Counted from the first letter of the stretch, positions 11,801 through 22,617 are shown. The stretch: 64,000 nucleotides of DNA from Agapetus fuscipes (GCA_951799405.1 OX637333.1:10911960-10975959), one strand, 5' to 3'. Made by a program: numbers and translations. The notes: generated by a model not told the origin, from the sequence alone.

Positions 11801-14800
11801 TCGAAGTCATATCCGACATCCTTAGGAGCGTGTCTCTTCTACAAAGAAGAACCACGAACTGTTGAATTATTGTTGTTTGATCATGGCCGAAGGTTGTAGG
11901 TACTTTTATTAACCTTCGGTGATGCATTCATAGATGTCGCAATAGCCCCAGTTGAGAAGGACAATATTATGTCTTCTTCTGAAAACTATTTAGAGCCACT
12001 GAGACATTGCCTCACACAGAACTACTTCCTCTGGAAGGGTGACTTCTACATTCAAAAAGATGGTGTCACTATGGGATCTCCCATTGCGCCAGTTGTCGCC
12101 AACCTTTTTATGGAGAACTTCAAGGAAAAAGCTCTGAGTACTGCTACCTTCTCATTGGTACGGATACGTAGACGATACATTCTGTGTTTATCCACACGGA
12201 CGAGAGAACTTGACTGATTTCTTATCTCACCTGAACCGTTTACACCCCCAGATTAAGTTCACGATGGAGATAGAAACTGACAATTCTATTCCATTCTTGG
12301 ATGTATTGGTGCGCCATATTGGTGCATATGACTCTGACGAAACGTAGAGAAAATCGTTCTTCTCTTTTGCACGGTCAGTAAAATCCGTTTTTTTTTTTGT
12401 TTGCATTCTATAAAAAGATTATATTAATTGTACCTATCATGTGATGAGGAGAAATCTCCAAGAAACAAGAAGTTCATTCATTCATTCATAATATTATACT
12501 GTCATTGTTTCAACGCTCCATATCGAACAAGTTATGCCATCACCGTACTATATTATATACGTCGATTCTTCATACGAGACAGAGTGAGTTGTCCCCACTG
12601 ACATATTATTGTTCTCCCCATAGCTGATCTATGAGAGATCGATCTACGCATGCGCGAAAAGCTTTATTGTATTGAACAGAGACCGTACTTACAAGGAGCA
12701 AAGCACATACACATATATATAGATGACCAGTGGGACTAATTTTAAGATCCCCGCTGCAACGTCATACCCGAACTTACTTCGTTTTTCGGGCCTTCTCCGA
12801 GCGTACACGCAGCAGGGGCGTGCATCCCATACAGACACATGCGCCTAATAGGTAGGCAATATATGGTAAAAAACGCATTTAAGCTTGATATTCAGATTTA
12901 AAATTCAAAATTTAAGTTTGATTGGAGCCATAGTTAGCACTTCACTCAATTTCAAATGAGTTATTTTAAAGGAATGGGTGAAAATATTTATTTTGAAATG
13001 CATTTGCCTATACCCTATGCACGCGCCTGACACGCAGGTACGAGTAGAGAATGCAATCTTGCAGCAAAATCGCAATCTCGGTATTTGCGAGATTATGTAA
13101 ATCCGATCTCGCGAGATCTCGGTATTTGCAAGATCTCGCATTTAGTGGCCACATGGTTAGATTAGATTAGATTAGATGGTTACATTCTTTTGCTAAAAAA
13201 TGTCATTTTGCTTTAGGTTGACAAGGAAAGTATATTAAAAAAACTTTGATTGCGATTTTTTTTTTTAATCAGAAATACAAGCTAATCAGAAACATAGACC
13301 ATCATTTAATATGTTTATGAGGTAACTCATGGCATGGATTTTTGAAAAAAACTCCTTAAGAAGCATAGAATGTCAATCGTGGCATCAGATAATTATCTGA
13401 TGCCACGATTAATAATCTGCTTCTTACGTGAGACAATACGTAGCCTGCTGAAGAAAATGCCCTCTCAGATTCCACGCTCGTCGGTACTATTGTCACCAGA
13501 CTATCATAGGCATACTGTTAATATTTTCCTCTTGATCCGGATCAGGAAGAAGTGGCGGCTAATCTGCAATGCTAATTTGTAATGTTGGTTTATTAGTTTG
13601 CTACATTTTTTTGCATAAGAAATTTTCGACTTTTTTTGTATTGATTTATTTTTAAGGTTTTGTTGTTATTTTTTTATATTTAAATGTTATTTATTACTCG
13701 TTTTCCTTATAGGCTGGTATGAGGCTGACCACCCATACTGTAAAAAATGGTTCACTTTGCCAATGTCACCCCTGTTTCAGGGAATGTCGGCAAGAGTTGC
13801 AGGGCTTATGTTCATTTGAGGTTTGGATTTTATTTGTAAGTACACAATCAGCATTTTTAAGCGCAAACTACACATGTTTGTTTGTGGGCATACATCTGAG
13901 AGCTTTGAATGAATATATTCTTGCAACTTAGATTATAGATTATAGATAGATCCGCCATATTCAAAGAGGTGCATTTCTTTTTTGATGTTGTATTTTAGGT
14001 TTGACATTGAAGTGTGCATTGGAACTGGAGTAGAGCGTTAACAAGATTTCAGTGTAGGTATTTTCCAACTCTTCCTGAAGTGATTGGTTAAAGAGCCGCC
14101 GCTGTGCTTAAAGCTGCAAGTTTCTAGCAGAGACTGCAGAGAGTGGCCATCTTCGTCATCTTCGTCGAGTTGTATTGACACAGAAGTAGATTGGGTAGGT
14201 GTAGGAGCAAGAGAGGCAACACCAACAGCATTGCGTCCACCCGCGTCGTCACTCGCGCGCTGATAGCACACGTGGCGCGCTGTCGCTTGATCTCGCAAAT
14301 CTTGCGAGATCTCGTACTGTTTTCGATGCGAGATTGGTCTTTCAAGATTGATGCGAGATCTCGGTATTTCAAGATCTTGGTATACCGAGATTGCATTCCC
14401 TAGGTACGAGGTACGAGGAAAGGGTGGAGAGGGGCTTAAACTTCATACAACAAAGACGATAATAATATTATGTTGAACCCACACCACAGTTTAATAAGTA
14501 TTATTATTCCTGTATAAACAAAGATCTTGGAGTGGTGCACTTCGTATTTACTATTAGGCATATAATATTTTTAATTTTATGTGCTCTCTCAGTTTCCTCT
14601 TCTTATAAAATCTATTTTTTCAATTTCATTCATAGGGAACATCCCCATACTCCCCTAATGAAGGGCCGCCACTGCGTGGAGGTGATGTAAACTAGCCACA
14701 AACAATTGGACCCTGTTAAACTTTTCTTATGGGATTTTCTTTGTTCTGTGAACTAACCACAAACCACAGCGGCTCTCAAAGCCAGCATAACACATACCAT

Positions 14801-17800
14801 AGGTCAAATTCTAGAATGGAAAATTTTACATTTCGGATGGGCCAAAGAAGCTGGGTGGATATTTGAAGTATGTTAATATAATGCCATTCATAAGCCTTTC
14901 AAACGAAAAAAAAAATTGAGACACATTTTGTTTTGTTTAAATTTAAAGATGGGAAGTGCGTAATGAAAGACCCTGTACAAGAACCTTGTTTGCTCCTGCA
15001 GGCGCCCAAGAAGTGATCACAGTGGACTGGTGTGACGATGCCACAGGCGCCGACGCCAACTCCGCCCTAGCCAACCAGCTGATCAGTGAGCTGGCGGCGC
15101 ACCCAGAGTCTGGCTGGGACGCAGTGCTGGTGTGCAGGGCTCCCCCGCAGCTGAGGGCCTCGCGCCTCCCCCTGGCGCGCCCCTCCTGTCCCCTGCAGGA
15201 TCTGCGCCCCTCCCCGCTGTGCACCGACAGGACGGCTAAGCTGTTCCTCAGGGTATACGGAGTGTACCTGACCATGAGACGACTGTTGGCTGTAAGTTTA
15301 ACCCTAGATTCATAAACATTTGTCTCACAGACCATGAAAAAAATCATGTATAACAACTTTTAAAGTACAAGAGATAGCAAGTTGAACTTGTATGTACCTT
15401 CCTACGTAGTTTATAGCTTAGTATTACACCAATTGTCAGCAAGGCTGCAAGGTGCAGGTATGCGAAGAGTTACAGCGATACAGTCGCCCCCCAATTTATC
15501 CAAATCTTTTTCGAATTGAGTTGAATCTTTTGCGATTTTAGGTTATACTTTAAATTGAAGAAAGTGTACAAAGGAAATGTCAGAGGAAAGCGCGGAAGGG
15601 GAAGGCCGAGGAAAGAATGGTTAGATCAAATAGGTGAGATTGCGAAAGAATGGAACCTGCAGAGTGAGAATAAGAGAAGAGTATGTATGAAAAAGGTGAT
15701 GAATATTTTTTTTTTTTTTTAAATTCACGACACTTAGTGCCTTTTACAATACATACTAAAAATAGTGTTATAAATACAAGAGCGATATTGAGGAAATGAA
15801 AGTGGTTTGTAAGGACAGAAAAAAGTGGAGGCGCATCTGCGGAGGTACCGGCCACCCCTAGTGGAACGGCGGCAGGATACAGTACAGTACAGTACAGTAT
15901 TTAAAACAGTGAATAAATTTTTAATATTTTCTTTCTTTGATTTTCAAGAAGTATTTTCAATAAAAAAAAACTTTGTAAAAATTCTTTGATATCGTTATGT
16001 AAATATTAGAATAGGTATTAGCTATAACTATGCAATAAGAATCATCATAAATATGTGTGGGTAGGAATCATTGAATAAAATACTTGAAGCATCTAGAAAT
16101 AATGATTACTACGTACCTACTTGAATCTGGAACTGTCTAGCGAATATCCTTTATTATATTACTCCAGACCGTCGTCATTCGCTTACAGTTTCGATTTTCA
16201 AAATTAATGCCATCACAGCAGATGAAACACATTCCTGATCTATGGCAAATTAATTTTTGTACATATGCTGCAATGCTGCGAGCTTTCGCATATGTGTTTA
16301 AAACTTCTTTCAATAAATCTGTTTGTTCATACTGAAAATGTATGGAAATATATTGACATCTAGGGGCAAAAAGTGAAAGTTTTTTTTATATTTTCTTTTA
16401 TTTCATGCAAATTAAAAAAAAAAAAAAACAAAAAAAAATGGATTTAAATCTGTTCTCTAAGTTGCAAAGATATATAACATTTGAGATTCATATTACATGC
16501 ATTCTTACAAGCAGACATGTATAAGTTCGCGCTTACATATGCTGCATGTGTACTTACAACATAACAACCCATTCCAAATGAACATAAGCCCTGCAACTCT
16601 TGCCAACCTTCCCTGAAACAAAGGTGAAATTTGCAAAGGAAACCATTTTTTAAAGTATGGGTGGTCAGCCTCATACCAACCTATAAGTCAACGAAATTAT
16701 TTTGTTTAGTTCTATAATCTAAGTTGCAAAGATACATACCATTTGAGATTCATATTAAATGCATTCCCACAAGCAGACAGGTATAAGTTCGCGCTTACAA
16801 ATGCCCCATGTGGACTAACAAAATAAAAACTAATCTCAAATGAACATAAGCCCTGCAACTCTTGCCGACTTTTCCTCAAACAGAGATAAAATTTTCATGG
16901 TAAACCATTCTTACAGTATGGGTGGTCAGCCACACACTAACCTATAAGTCAAGGAAATTATTTTGTTAAGTTCTATAATCTAAGTTGCACACATAATGCA
17001 TGTTGACTTACAACATAAAAACCCAATCTCAAATGAACATAAGCCCTGCAACTCTTGTCAACCTTACCTGAAACAAATGTGAAATTTGCAAAGTGAACCA
17101 TTTTTTAAAGTATGGGTGGTCAGCCTCATACCAACCTATAAGCCAAGGAAATTATTTTGTGTTTTTCTTTACATAATCTAAGTTGCAAAGAGACATCCCA
17201 TTTGAGATTCATATTAAATGCATTCCCACAAGCAGACAGGTATAAGTTCGCGCTTACAAATGCCCCATGTGGACTTACAACATAAAAACCTAATGTATCT
17301 TTGCAACTTAGTAGTATCTCCGGCGGCGGCTTCGTTTGTTTGGCGGCAAGCTACAAGACAAACAGAATTTTGCGGGGTTTCTCGTTCCCCCGTTCTAATA
17401 CAACCTAACAGATGTACGTCGCTTTCAAACAAGTGCACTCGCCTGCGTGTTAGCTGAAACATCGCTATGATGTTGCATCACTCTCTCTCCTACTGAGTTT
17501 CACATGGCTCCTCTAGGCTTCCTTATTATGTGCGTAGGCCACTTCTCTAGTACCATAAACAACAAAGTTACCTTTAACACTGACATTTAACAGTTGTCAA
17601 AATTATTTCTTTTGTTTTCACTTTTTTGATATTTTGGCTTAAACTATAAGAATGTGTATTTATTTCGTATGTTTGTTGTTGAAGAACGACTATTTTATGT
17701 AAATACTTTGTTATTTGTTACAGTGAAGGTGTAAAATAATAAAAAATATATTTAAACATCATTGTGAGGTTATGTTTGTGAAATTTTGTGATCTGTCACA

Positions 17801-19306
17801 GGACGCAAGCTAGCCTGTCCCTACTATAGTTACACATACTTAGTAATGAACTTTTAATTAATTCCATATAATATATTAATAACCGTAAAATAATCCATTA
17901 TTCAAACATTACTATTCAATTTATTTTTTTATCAGAAATGAAAGCTATAATAGGGTAGTATCACATTTGTTTTCATTGTATAAAATGGTAGAATACATTT
18001 TTTAAAATGCATCTGCGTTTTTAAAAAAAAAACATCTTGCTTAGTTTTTAAACTAAAGCTCTTTAAAATTAGCATATTTTTGATTTTCGGAAAAAAGGTC
18101 ATTTTGTTTATTTAGGCAGATATGACGCGATGCATCTCGGAGTGTAGGTATCGATAGGCCCAGTGGCGAACCTTGATGTCATTTTGACGTCAAAGTTCGC
18201 TAAGTCGAACGCGCTGCATTTTGACGCGACTCAAATTCTCCGCATTTCATTTTTGAAAATTATCAATGATATTTTTATTTTTACTACACAAAAAATATAT
18301 GGTTGTGATCCTTGAAATGAACTCTACAGAACCATATTATTTTCAACCGTTTTCCCTACCACTGCAACTACCCTATTATTTATATCAAAACAAAACAATA
18401 TGGTAGGAAGAATAAAGTCAACCCTATAATACCAATTGTGAATACATCAATAATTGTTAATAGATAAGTACCCACTATTCTCTAAATAGCAATTAAATCT
18501 GGAATCACTTTTAAAAAGAAGAAGAGTATAATTTTAAAAATTCAAGTCAATAAACAAAGTATCAAGAGGAGTGAAACCAACATTATGTTAACAATTTGAG
18601 TGCTTCAGGACATAAGCAGAGGAGAGAAGAGAGGCTTTTTAAATTCATCTATCACACAAGTGACTTTTACCATCTAAATGTCATTAAACTGTGACTGGCA
18701 TGTAATACATTTGAATGTACTTAATCAGTGGGCGCGAGGAGTGGATGCAGACGCAGACTTCCTGTTGCCGGCGCCTCTAGATGCCCAAATGCTGGACCTC
18801 CTGGCCGCGCACGTGGAGGCGGGGAACCTGCAGACCGTGGTAGACAAGGTAACACCAGCTAAACACATGACATGTTCTTCTTTGTGGTGAATTCCCACGG
18901 AGAACAGGGGCGCCAGTATTAAGCTCACTTAATTGTTAGTGTTCTAAAATTTCCCAACCTTCTCTGTGCCTTTCAATAGTTCACTATGTTTTTTTTTTAT
19001 TCAACTTTTAGTTGGAGGGAGTTGGCAATAAGTCACCGCCTCAAGAGCCCTCTGATCAGGGACAAGATTTTGTGTGAATATGCATCGTCCATGCTCTGGG
19101 TGGCAGTTAGTTCCACTCCAACAGATGTGGGGTCCTTTAAATTTGTGCCGGTCTTAACAGTGCACCCATCATATTTGCTTAAATCTAATTATCGCTTGAT
19201 TCTGATCTTATTTCTTCAGGTATATCCTCTCCAAGACTTTGAAATGGCTCTATCCCACGCGTGTGGTGCTGGTGCCATAGGCTGCACCGTCATCCGCATG
19301 TCCTGA
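8834..19306 (+). CDS. RTN4IP1: RTN4IP1-type NAD(P)H quinone oxidoreductase, 3' part, 6 exons
   Basis: Exons with GT/AG borders are 8834-8914, 9055-9245, 9769-9890, 15002-15291, 18729-18848 and 19220-19306. Joined, they give 296 residues to a TGA stop in one continuous frame. This is a medium-chain dehydrogenase/reductase of the RTN4IP1 (OPA10) group, mitochondrial proteins that bind NAD(P)H and support coenzyme Q synthesis. Visible are the GRSFSGVVIEMG start of the catalytic domain, DEVWGAFSEW, the EAAASLPHQGALALHHL helix and the cofactor-binding VLIVGAGSGSGCVMLQLLKAWGA, with the Gly-rich turn at about residues 96-102. The C-terminus has QTVVDKVYPLQDFEMAL, the usual ending. Residues 110-200 are less conserved. 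N-terminal exons, including any mitochondrial signal, were not found. Exons are very GC-rich. The gene converges on ornithine decarboxylase. Confidence 0.9.
9300..9480 (+). repeat. Repeat shared by RTN4IP1 and ODC introns
   Basis: Sequence with CCTCATTGGTATTACTCAC, ACAACACAACCAAGGTGGAT and a TCTCCCTTTAAAAGGC-type end is similar in order and spacing to 42680-42875, in an intron of the other gene. It is an unrecognised old element. Confidence 0.45.
10070..10489 (+). pseudogene. Mariner-like transposase, first part
   Basis: Over several frames the sequence reads EAHF, NGYVNKQNCQIWG, then FWAGSVIGPYF, TVNGK and LDDVDTNDMWFQRDSAACYT and ends in ISRGG. This is the DDE core of an IS630/Tc1/mariner-type transposase common in insect genomes. 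The usual QQDGA motif is here QRDSA. Stops and shifts make it dead. It breaks at 10489 and continues at 14683. Confidence 0.75.
10578..10902. mobile_element. hAT-type MITE
   Basis: Long inverted ends begin CAGTGGCGAAGGGTGCCATA at left and, from the right, CAGTGGCGCAGGGTGCCATA, with similarity over about 65 bp. The flanks CCATGTAG (10570-10577) and ACAGGTAG (10903-10910) agree at 6 of 8 positions, as for an old hAT target duplication. A single end of the same type is at about 39631. Confidence 0.75.
11733..12417 (+). mobile_element. Penelope-like element fragment with inverted ends
   Basis: A reverse transcriptase fragment is bracketed by inverted copies of a sequence of about 75 bp: 11736-11812 (GACCGTGCAAAAGAGAAGAA ... 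TTTCGTCG) and its reverse complement at 12335-12415. Penelope elements carry pseudo-LTRs that can lie in inverted orientation, so this is likely a truncated copy with its terminal repeats. Confidence 0.75.
11969..12345 (+). pseudogene. Penelope-type reverse transcriptase fragment
   Basis: The first frame (11969-12150) reads LTQNYFLWKG, then GVTMGSPIAPVVANLFMENF, a Penelope hallmark. A shift near 12150 moves to a frame with YVDDTFCVYPHGREN, where YVDD is the catalytic motif, then HPQIKFTMEIE and SIPFLDVLV. Thumb and GIY-YIG endonuclease are absent. Confidence 0.85.
13375..13410. repeat. Perfect 36-bp palindrome
   Basis: The arm AATCGTGGCATCAGATAA is followed at once by its exact reverse complement, inside the hAT element at 13045-14402. 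Confidence 0.8.
13703..13945 (+). repeat. 240-bp interspersed repeat
   Basis: A full unit starts TTCCTTATAGGCTGGTATGA and ends CTTGCAACTTAGATTATAG, followed by an ATAGATT-type tail. It is nested in the hAT element. Confidence 0.85.
14683..14940 (+). pseudogene. Mariner-like transposase, second part
   Basis: Directly after the hAT target duplication the frames read GGDVN and TTAALKASITHTIGQILEW, the C-terminal region of the transposase begun at 10070. It ends before the RTN4IP1 exon at 15002. Confidence 0.6.
15558..15892 (+). pseudogene. LINE 3' end with ACAGT-repeat tail
   Basis: The frame reads RGKRGRGRPRKEWLDQIGEIAKEW and, after an insertion of about 80 bp (15705-15785), EEMKVVCKDRKKWRRICGG to a stop. 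A (ACAGT)n tail at 15880-15900 follows. It is the same LINE family as 40280-40680, 55205-56640 and 61850-61975. Confidence 0.7.
16147..17325 (+). mobile_element. Second copy of the Helitron-like element, 3' end lost
   Basis: It begins TCCTTTATTATATT after an A, as the copy at 469-1519 does on the other strand. About 280 bp of shared leader follow (CATCACAGCAGATGAAACAC), then four 240-bp repeat units on the minus strand: 16447-16690, 16713-16955, 16975-17155 and 17172-17312. The CTAG end with hairpins was not found downstream. Confidence 0.7.
16447..17312 (-). repeat. Array of four 240-bp repeat units
   Basis: The units lie head to tail, each ending on the minus strand in CTTTGCAACTTAGATTA or a close variant, with linkers such as AACTAAACAAAATAATTT. 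The first two units are nearly complete; the last two are shortened. Confidence 0.85.
17326..18728. other. RTN4IP1 intron without recognised features
   Basis: It is AT-rich. I saw no further exon and no element with clear ends. Short local palindromes occur, for example near 18168-18192 around TGACGTCA. Confidence 0.4.
18882..18935 (-). repeat. Short repeat end, inverted partner of 8695-8755
   Basis: On the minus strand it reads CTGGCGCCCCTGTTCTCCGT and then GGGAATTCACCACAAAGAAG, like the end at 8695-8755. It is probably the 3' end of a SINE or LINE with a GAA-rich tail. Confidence 0.5.
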
Positions 19307-19543
19307 TACCGCGAGACTCCTGGGCCGCCTAGAAGCCAGCCCGGGGCAGCACAGAGAGATGTCACCATGCACGGAGTCACTCAGATACCCAAGGACCAGG
19401 TGCTGCAGATGCCAGAGTGGAAGGACCAGATTCCAAAGATGCCAGAAAGAAAAGACCAGGTCTTGAAAATGCCAGAGGATCAAACTCCGTGTGAAGAACA
19501 GAGTGAGAGTGTGGACTCAAATAATGTGGTGCAAGGAGGGTAA
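19307..19543 (+). other. Open in-frame extension past the RTN4IP1 stop
   Basis: After the TGA at 19304-19306 the same frame stays open for 78 codons to TAA at 19541-19543. An internal ATG is at 19367. The extension holds three decapeptide repeats: KDQVLQMPEW, KDQIPKMPER and KDQVLKMPED. It is GC-rich like the exons. It may be translated by stop readthrough, be a separate 58-residue ORF, or simply be 3' untranslated sequence with a minisatellite. Confidence 0.5.
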
Positions 19544-19654
19544 TCATGTAAGTCAGGGGTCTTCAACCTTTTTTAGTGCAAGGGCCAAACATCGATTTCA
19601 CATCGTCCGAAGGGCCACAACTTTTCACGACACTTTACCACCTTATCTATAATC

Positions 19655-19900
19655 TATCTATAATCTAAGTTGCAAGCATATATTCATTTAAAGCTCTCAG
19701 ATGTATGCCCACAAACAAACACGTGTAGTTCGCGCTTACAAATGCTGATTGTGTACTTACAAATAAAATCCAAACTCAAATGAACATAAGCCCTGCAACT
19801 CCTGCCGACATTCCCTGAAACAGGGGTGACATTGGCAAAGTGAACCATTTTTTACAGTATGGGTGGTCAGCCTCATACCAACCTATAAGTCAAGGAATAT
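19655..19900 (-). repeat. 240-bp interspersed repeat
   Basis: A full minus-strand unit from the CAACTTAGATTATAGAT tail to CTTGACTTATAGG, inside the hAT element at 19554-20377. Confidence 0.85.
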
Positions 19901-19901
19901 C

Positions 19902-19907
19902 AATAAA
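19902..19907 (+). terminator. Possible polyadenylation signal of RTN4IP1
   Basis: AATAAA lies about 600 bp after the stop, but within the hAT element at 19554-20377, so its use is uncertain. Confidence 0.2.
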
Positions 19908-20387
19908 ATAAAAGACATACATCATTTCAAATTTCAATAATCTTTATTGATTCATTAAAGTCAATCTTTATTGATTAATTAAAGTCAATCAATGTGATTT
20001 TTGACATTTTTTATTTTTTACAAGTTTGTCAATATTCGTTTTCATTTTTGTGGTTGCAACCCGCAGACTACCTTCCAGATGTGCATCTGTAATTCTCGAC
20101 CATGTTGTCGATTTCACATACTTCATACGAGAAAACAGCTGCTCACACACATATGTGCTCCCAAACAATCAAATCATTTTATGGCATTTTTTCACTCATA
20201 TGTTTGAAAGAGTGACATTTCGAATGCTGACGATTGCGAGTCGTATATTACTCGTATGTATATATCGCATATCGTTGGGCGCCATATTTTATTTTTTTAG
20301 CCTCTGGTGGCCGCGGGCCGCAAGAAATTACCTGGCGGGCCACATGAGGCCCGAGGGCCGCGGGTTGAAGACCTTAGATGGAAGTGA

Positions 20388-20635
20388 TCTAAATCTAAGT
20401 TGCAAAGATATATATCACTTGAGATTCATATTAAATGCATTCCCACAAGCAGACACACATAATTTCGCGCTCACACATGCCGCATGTGGACCTACAATAT
20501 AAAAACCCAATCTCAAATGAACATAAGCCCTACAACTCTTGCCGACCTTCCCTGAAACAGGGGTGACATTGGCAAAGTGAACCATTTTTTAAGGTATGGG
20601 TGGTCAGCCTCATACCAACCTATAAGTCAAGGAAT
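20388..20635 (-). repeat. 240-bp interspersed repeat
   Basis: A full minus-strand unit. It starts immediately after the right target duplication of the neighbouring hAT element. Confidence 0.85.
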
Positions 20636-21215
20636 GTACATAAGTGTTGATTGTATAATAATGCATAATACAACAAGTTTCAAGTCAGGCTGTTGTATCG
20701 GAGGTAAAAAAGATGATTTAAAAAATGTATGAAAACTAAACCACTCAGTGGAAATACTGTGCTATCTTTTATTTTTTTTTCATTGACACAATCGAGGGGA
20801 ATTTACGCAATGTTGTATACTTCGATAAAAAAAGCCAAAGACACTAACCCCCGTATTCACAATCAAAACTGGCACTAACTTAAGGGCAAACTAGCGCTTA
20901 GATTGGGGAAATTCATTTCAAGAAAAATCCTTAAGGTAAAATTGGCGCTCAAGCGCTTCAAAAACTAGCACTTAGGTAAGTAAGGTCGACACGTATATTA
21001 ACCAACGTTTAAGCGCTGTCAAAATATTCCGTCATATTTCATTGTTATCACATTTTTTGTTTGATTGTGAATTTACATGAAAAAATGAATTCTTACTATG
21101 AACATGATTTTTACGAGTGTATTAACATTGTTTTGACGAGTATATTTAAATTGTTTGCCCATCAGAATTGGGTTTGTTCTCCGGTCTAGGTCTCATGGTC
21201 TAGGACCATACTGCA

Positions 21216-21437
21216 ATGACAGATGAACTGTCAAAATATTCCGCCGCATTTCACCAGCACATTTTTTGTTTGGTTGTGAATGATTTACATAAAATAATGA
21301 ATTCTTACGATGAAGTTGACTTCAACGAGAATAATAACATTGTTTTGTTCAAAAATAGTGTCCCAAGAAAATATATCAGAGACTGTAAAGACCCATTTAC
21401 GTATTACAAAGAGGAAGAATTTAGAAGACGTTTTTGA
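21216..21437 (+). pseudogene. Harbinger transposase N-terminal fragment
   Basis: The 73-residue frame ends PRKYIRDCKDPFTYYKEEEFRRRF, the segment just before the catalytic domain of HARBI1-like transposases, and then stops. The DDE domain is missing. It lies within element 1. Confidence 0.7.
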
Positions 21438-21534
21438 TTGAAAAAATGCGTCGTTCTGTATACAGTTTTGCCGTTGCTCATTGAGGGTTGCAAAGCCAAC
21501 AATTTCTTCGATCTGTTATTTTATCTTCTATTAC

Positions 21535-21591
21535 AGGTTTTTCTTTAATCAGAGCCACCAGCAGCTCCTTTTTCGCTGGAGAAAAAAACAT
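21535..21591 (-). pseudogene. Myb/SANT-like protein fragment of Harbinger
   Basis: From the ATG at 21591 the frame reads MFFSPAKKELLVALIKE, resembling the start of the Myb/SANT-like domain of the accessory Harbinger protein. A one-base shift follows (VIEDKITDRRN in the next frame), so it is dead. Confidence 0.5.
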
Positions 21592-22168
21592 CTTTTTGGC
21601 GCTGAAATCGATCAAAACACTTTACATTGGATATTACATAAATGTATTTTTAAAAACTAATATAAATTGTAAACAAACAAATTGGTACTTACGGTTTACT
21701 TAAATTAGTAAGTGCGTTATACGTACTTATTTGTTGTCAAGTTTTATGCACAGCTGATATGACATTGAAATTTGAAAGAAGCGGCAAAGATAAGAGTGAA
21801 GTACGCCGAATATCGGTCGGAAGGTACTGACCAATTACAGAGCTGGATTTTTTCGAGAGCCAATGACAAACCCGTACATCTCCTGGGGGTTGGGCACTAG
21901 GCTGATTACTACTTTAGTGTTCTTTGTGAAACAAAACGCTCCAGAATGTCGACCTTTGAGTTAGTGTAGCGCTTGAGTTAGACACTTAAATCAGTTTTGA
22001 TCGTGAATACGGGGGTAAGGGTACGTACGCACTAGGTGGCATGCCACACAGCGGCGTGCCTCAGCTTGCAGTTAATAAACCGTCGTGAGCTGCGGTTTGC
22101 TACTCTCATTTTCAAGAAGGACGTCGAAGAGGTCGCAGCTATTTACTATATTTACGCGCGATATATAA

Positions 22169-22378
22169 AGTAAAAGAAACAGAGAAAAAAGTACCTACTG
22201 GGTGCATCCTTATTTGCAAACACGAGATGAGAGCAACCATTTCAATATATTTTTTGAAGAGCTTAAAAAGTATGAAGATATTTTTTTTGGATATACAAGA
22301 ATGAGTCTGAAATTGTTTGAAGAACTTTTAAACACAAGAAGACACAAAATTTCGGAATTGCAAAATTTCTTGACTTAT
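22169..22378 (+). pseudogene. HARBI1-like transposase N-terminal fragment
   Basis: The frame shows WVHPYLQTRDESNHFNIFF and FFGYTRMSLKLFEELL, the well-known N-terminal motifs of PIF/Harbinger transposases (WVHP...RMS...F..LL). It is cut at about 22375 by a 240-bp repeat, and no DDE domain follows. Confidence 0.8.
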
Positions 22379-22605
22379 AGGTTGGTATGAGGCTGACCAC
22401 CCATACTGTAAAAAAATGGTTCACTTTGCCAATGTCACCCCTGTTTCAGGGAAGGTCGGCAAAAGTTGTGGGGCTTATGTTCATTTGAGGTTTGGATTTT
22501 ATTTGTAAGTACACATTCAGCATTTGTAAGCGCGAACTACATTTGTTGGTTTGTGGGCATACATCTGAGAGCTTTAAATGAATATATCCTTGCAACTTAG
22601 ATTAT
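22374..22605 (+). repeat. 240-bp interspersed repeat, tandem unit 1
   Basis: A full unit ending in CTTGCAACTTAGATTATAGATT. The next unit starts after a short ATAGATT tract. Confidence 0.9.
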
Positions 22606-22617
22606 AGATTATAGATT

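Larger units (their letters stand above)
13045..14402. mobile_element. hAT element with perfect target duplication
   Basis: GGTACGAG is repeated directly at 13037-13044 and 14403-14410. The 15-bp inverted ends are TAGAGAATGCAATCT and, from the right, TAGGGAATGCAATCT. Subterminal zones at both ends are rich in GAGATCTCG and GCGAGATC motifs that may be transposase-binding repeats. A 240-bp repeat copy is inside. Transposase coding is not recognisable. Confidence 0.85.
10498..14674. mobile_element. hAT element inserted in a mariner-like transposase
   Basis: An 8-bp direct repeat CGTGGAGG is at 10490-10497 and 14675-14682. The inner ends are inverted: CAGTAGCGGCTC at left and, read inward from the right, CAGTGGCGGCCC. 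The transposase frame resumes immediately after the right duplication, which fixes the borders. No intact hAT transposase is seen; three other elements sit inside. Confidence 0.85.
19554..20377. mobile_element. Non-autonomous hAT element
   Basis: The inverted ends are CAGGGGTCTTCAACC and, from the right, CTAAGGTCTTCAACCC. The flanks ATGTAAGT (19546-19553) and ATGGAAGT (20378-20385) match at 7 of 8 positions. A 240-bp repeat is nested at 19655-19900. The inner ends mirror each other as GGGCCACA and GGGCCGCA stretches. Confidence 0.85.
20848..22015. mobile_element. PIF/Harbinger element 1
   Basis: The inverted ends are CCCCCGTATTCACAATCAAA and, from the right, CCCCCGTATTCACGATCAAA. TAA flanks both sides (20845-20847 and 22016-22018), the typical 3-bp Harbinger target duplication. 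It holds remains of both Harbinger proteins, convergently arranged. Confidence 0.85.

Noticed and set aside
20026..20502. 158-codon frame
   Set aside because: Runs across a hAT element end and a 240-bp repeat; not conserved coding.
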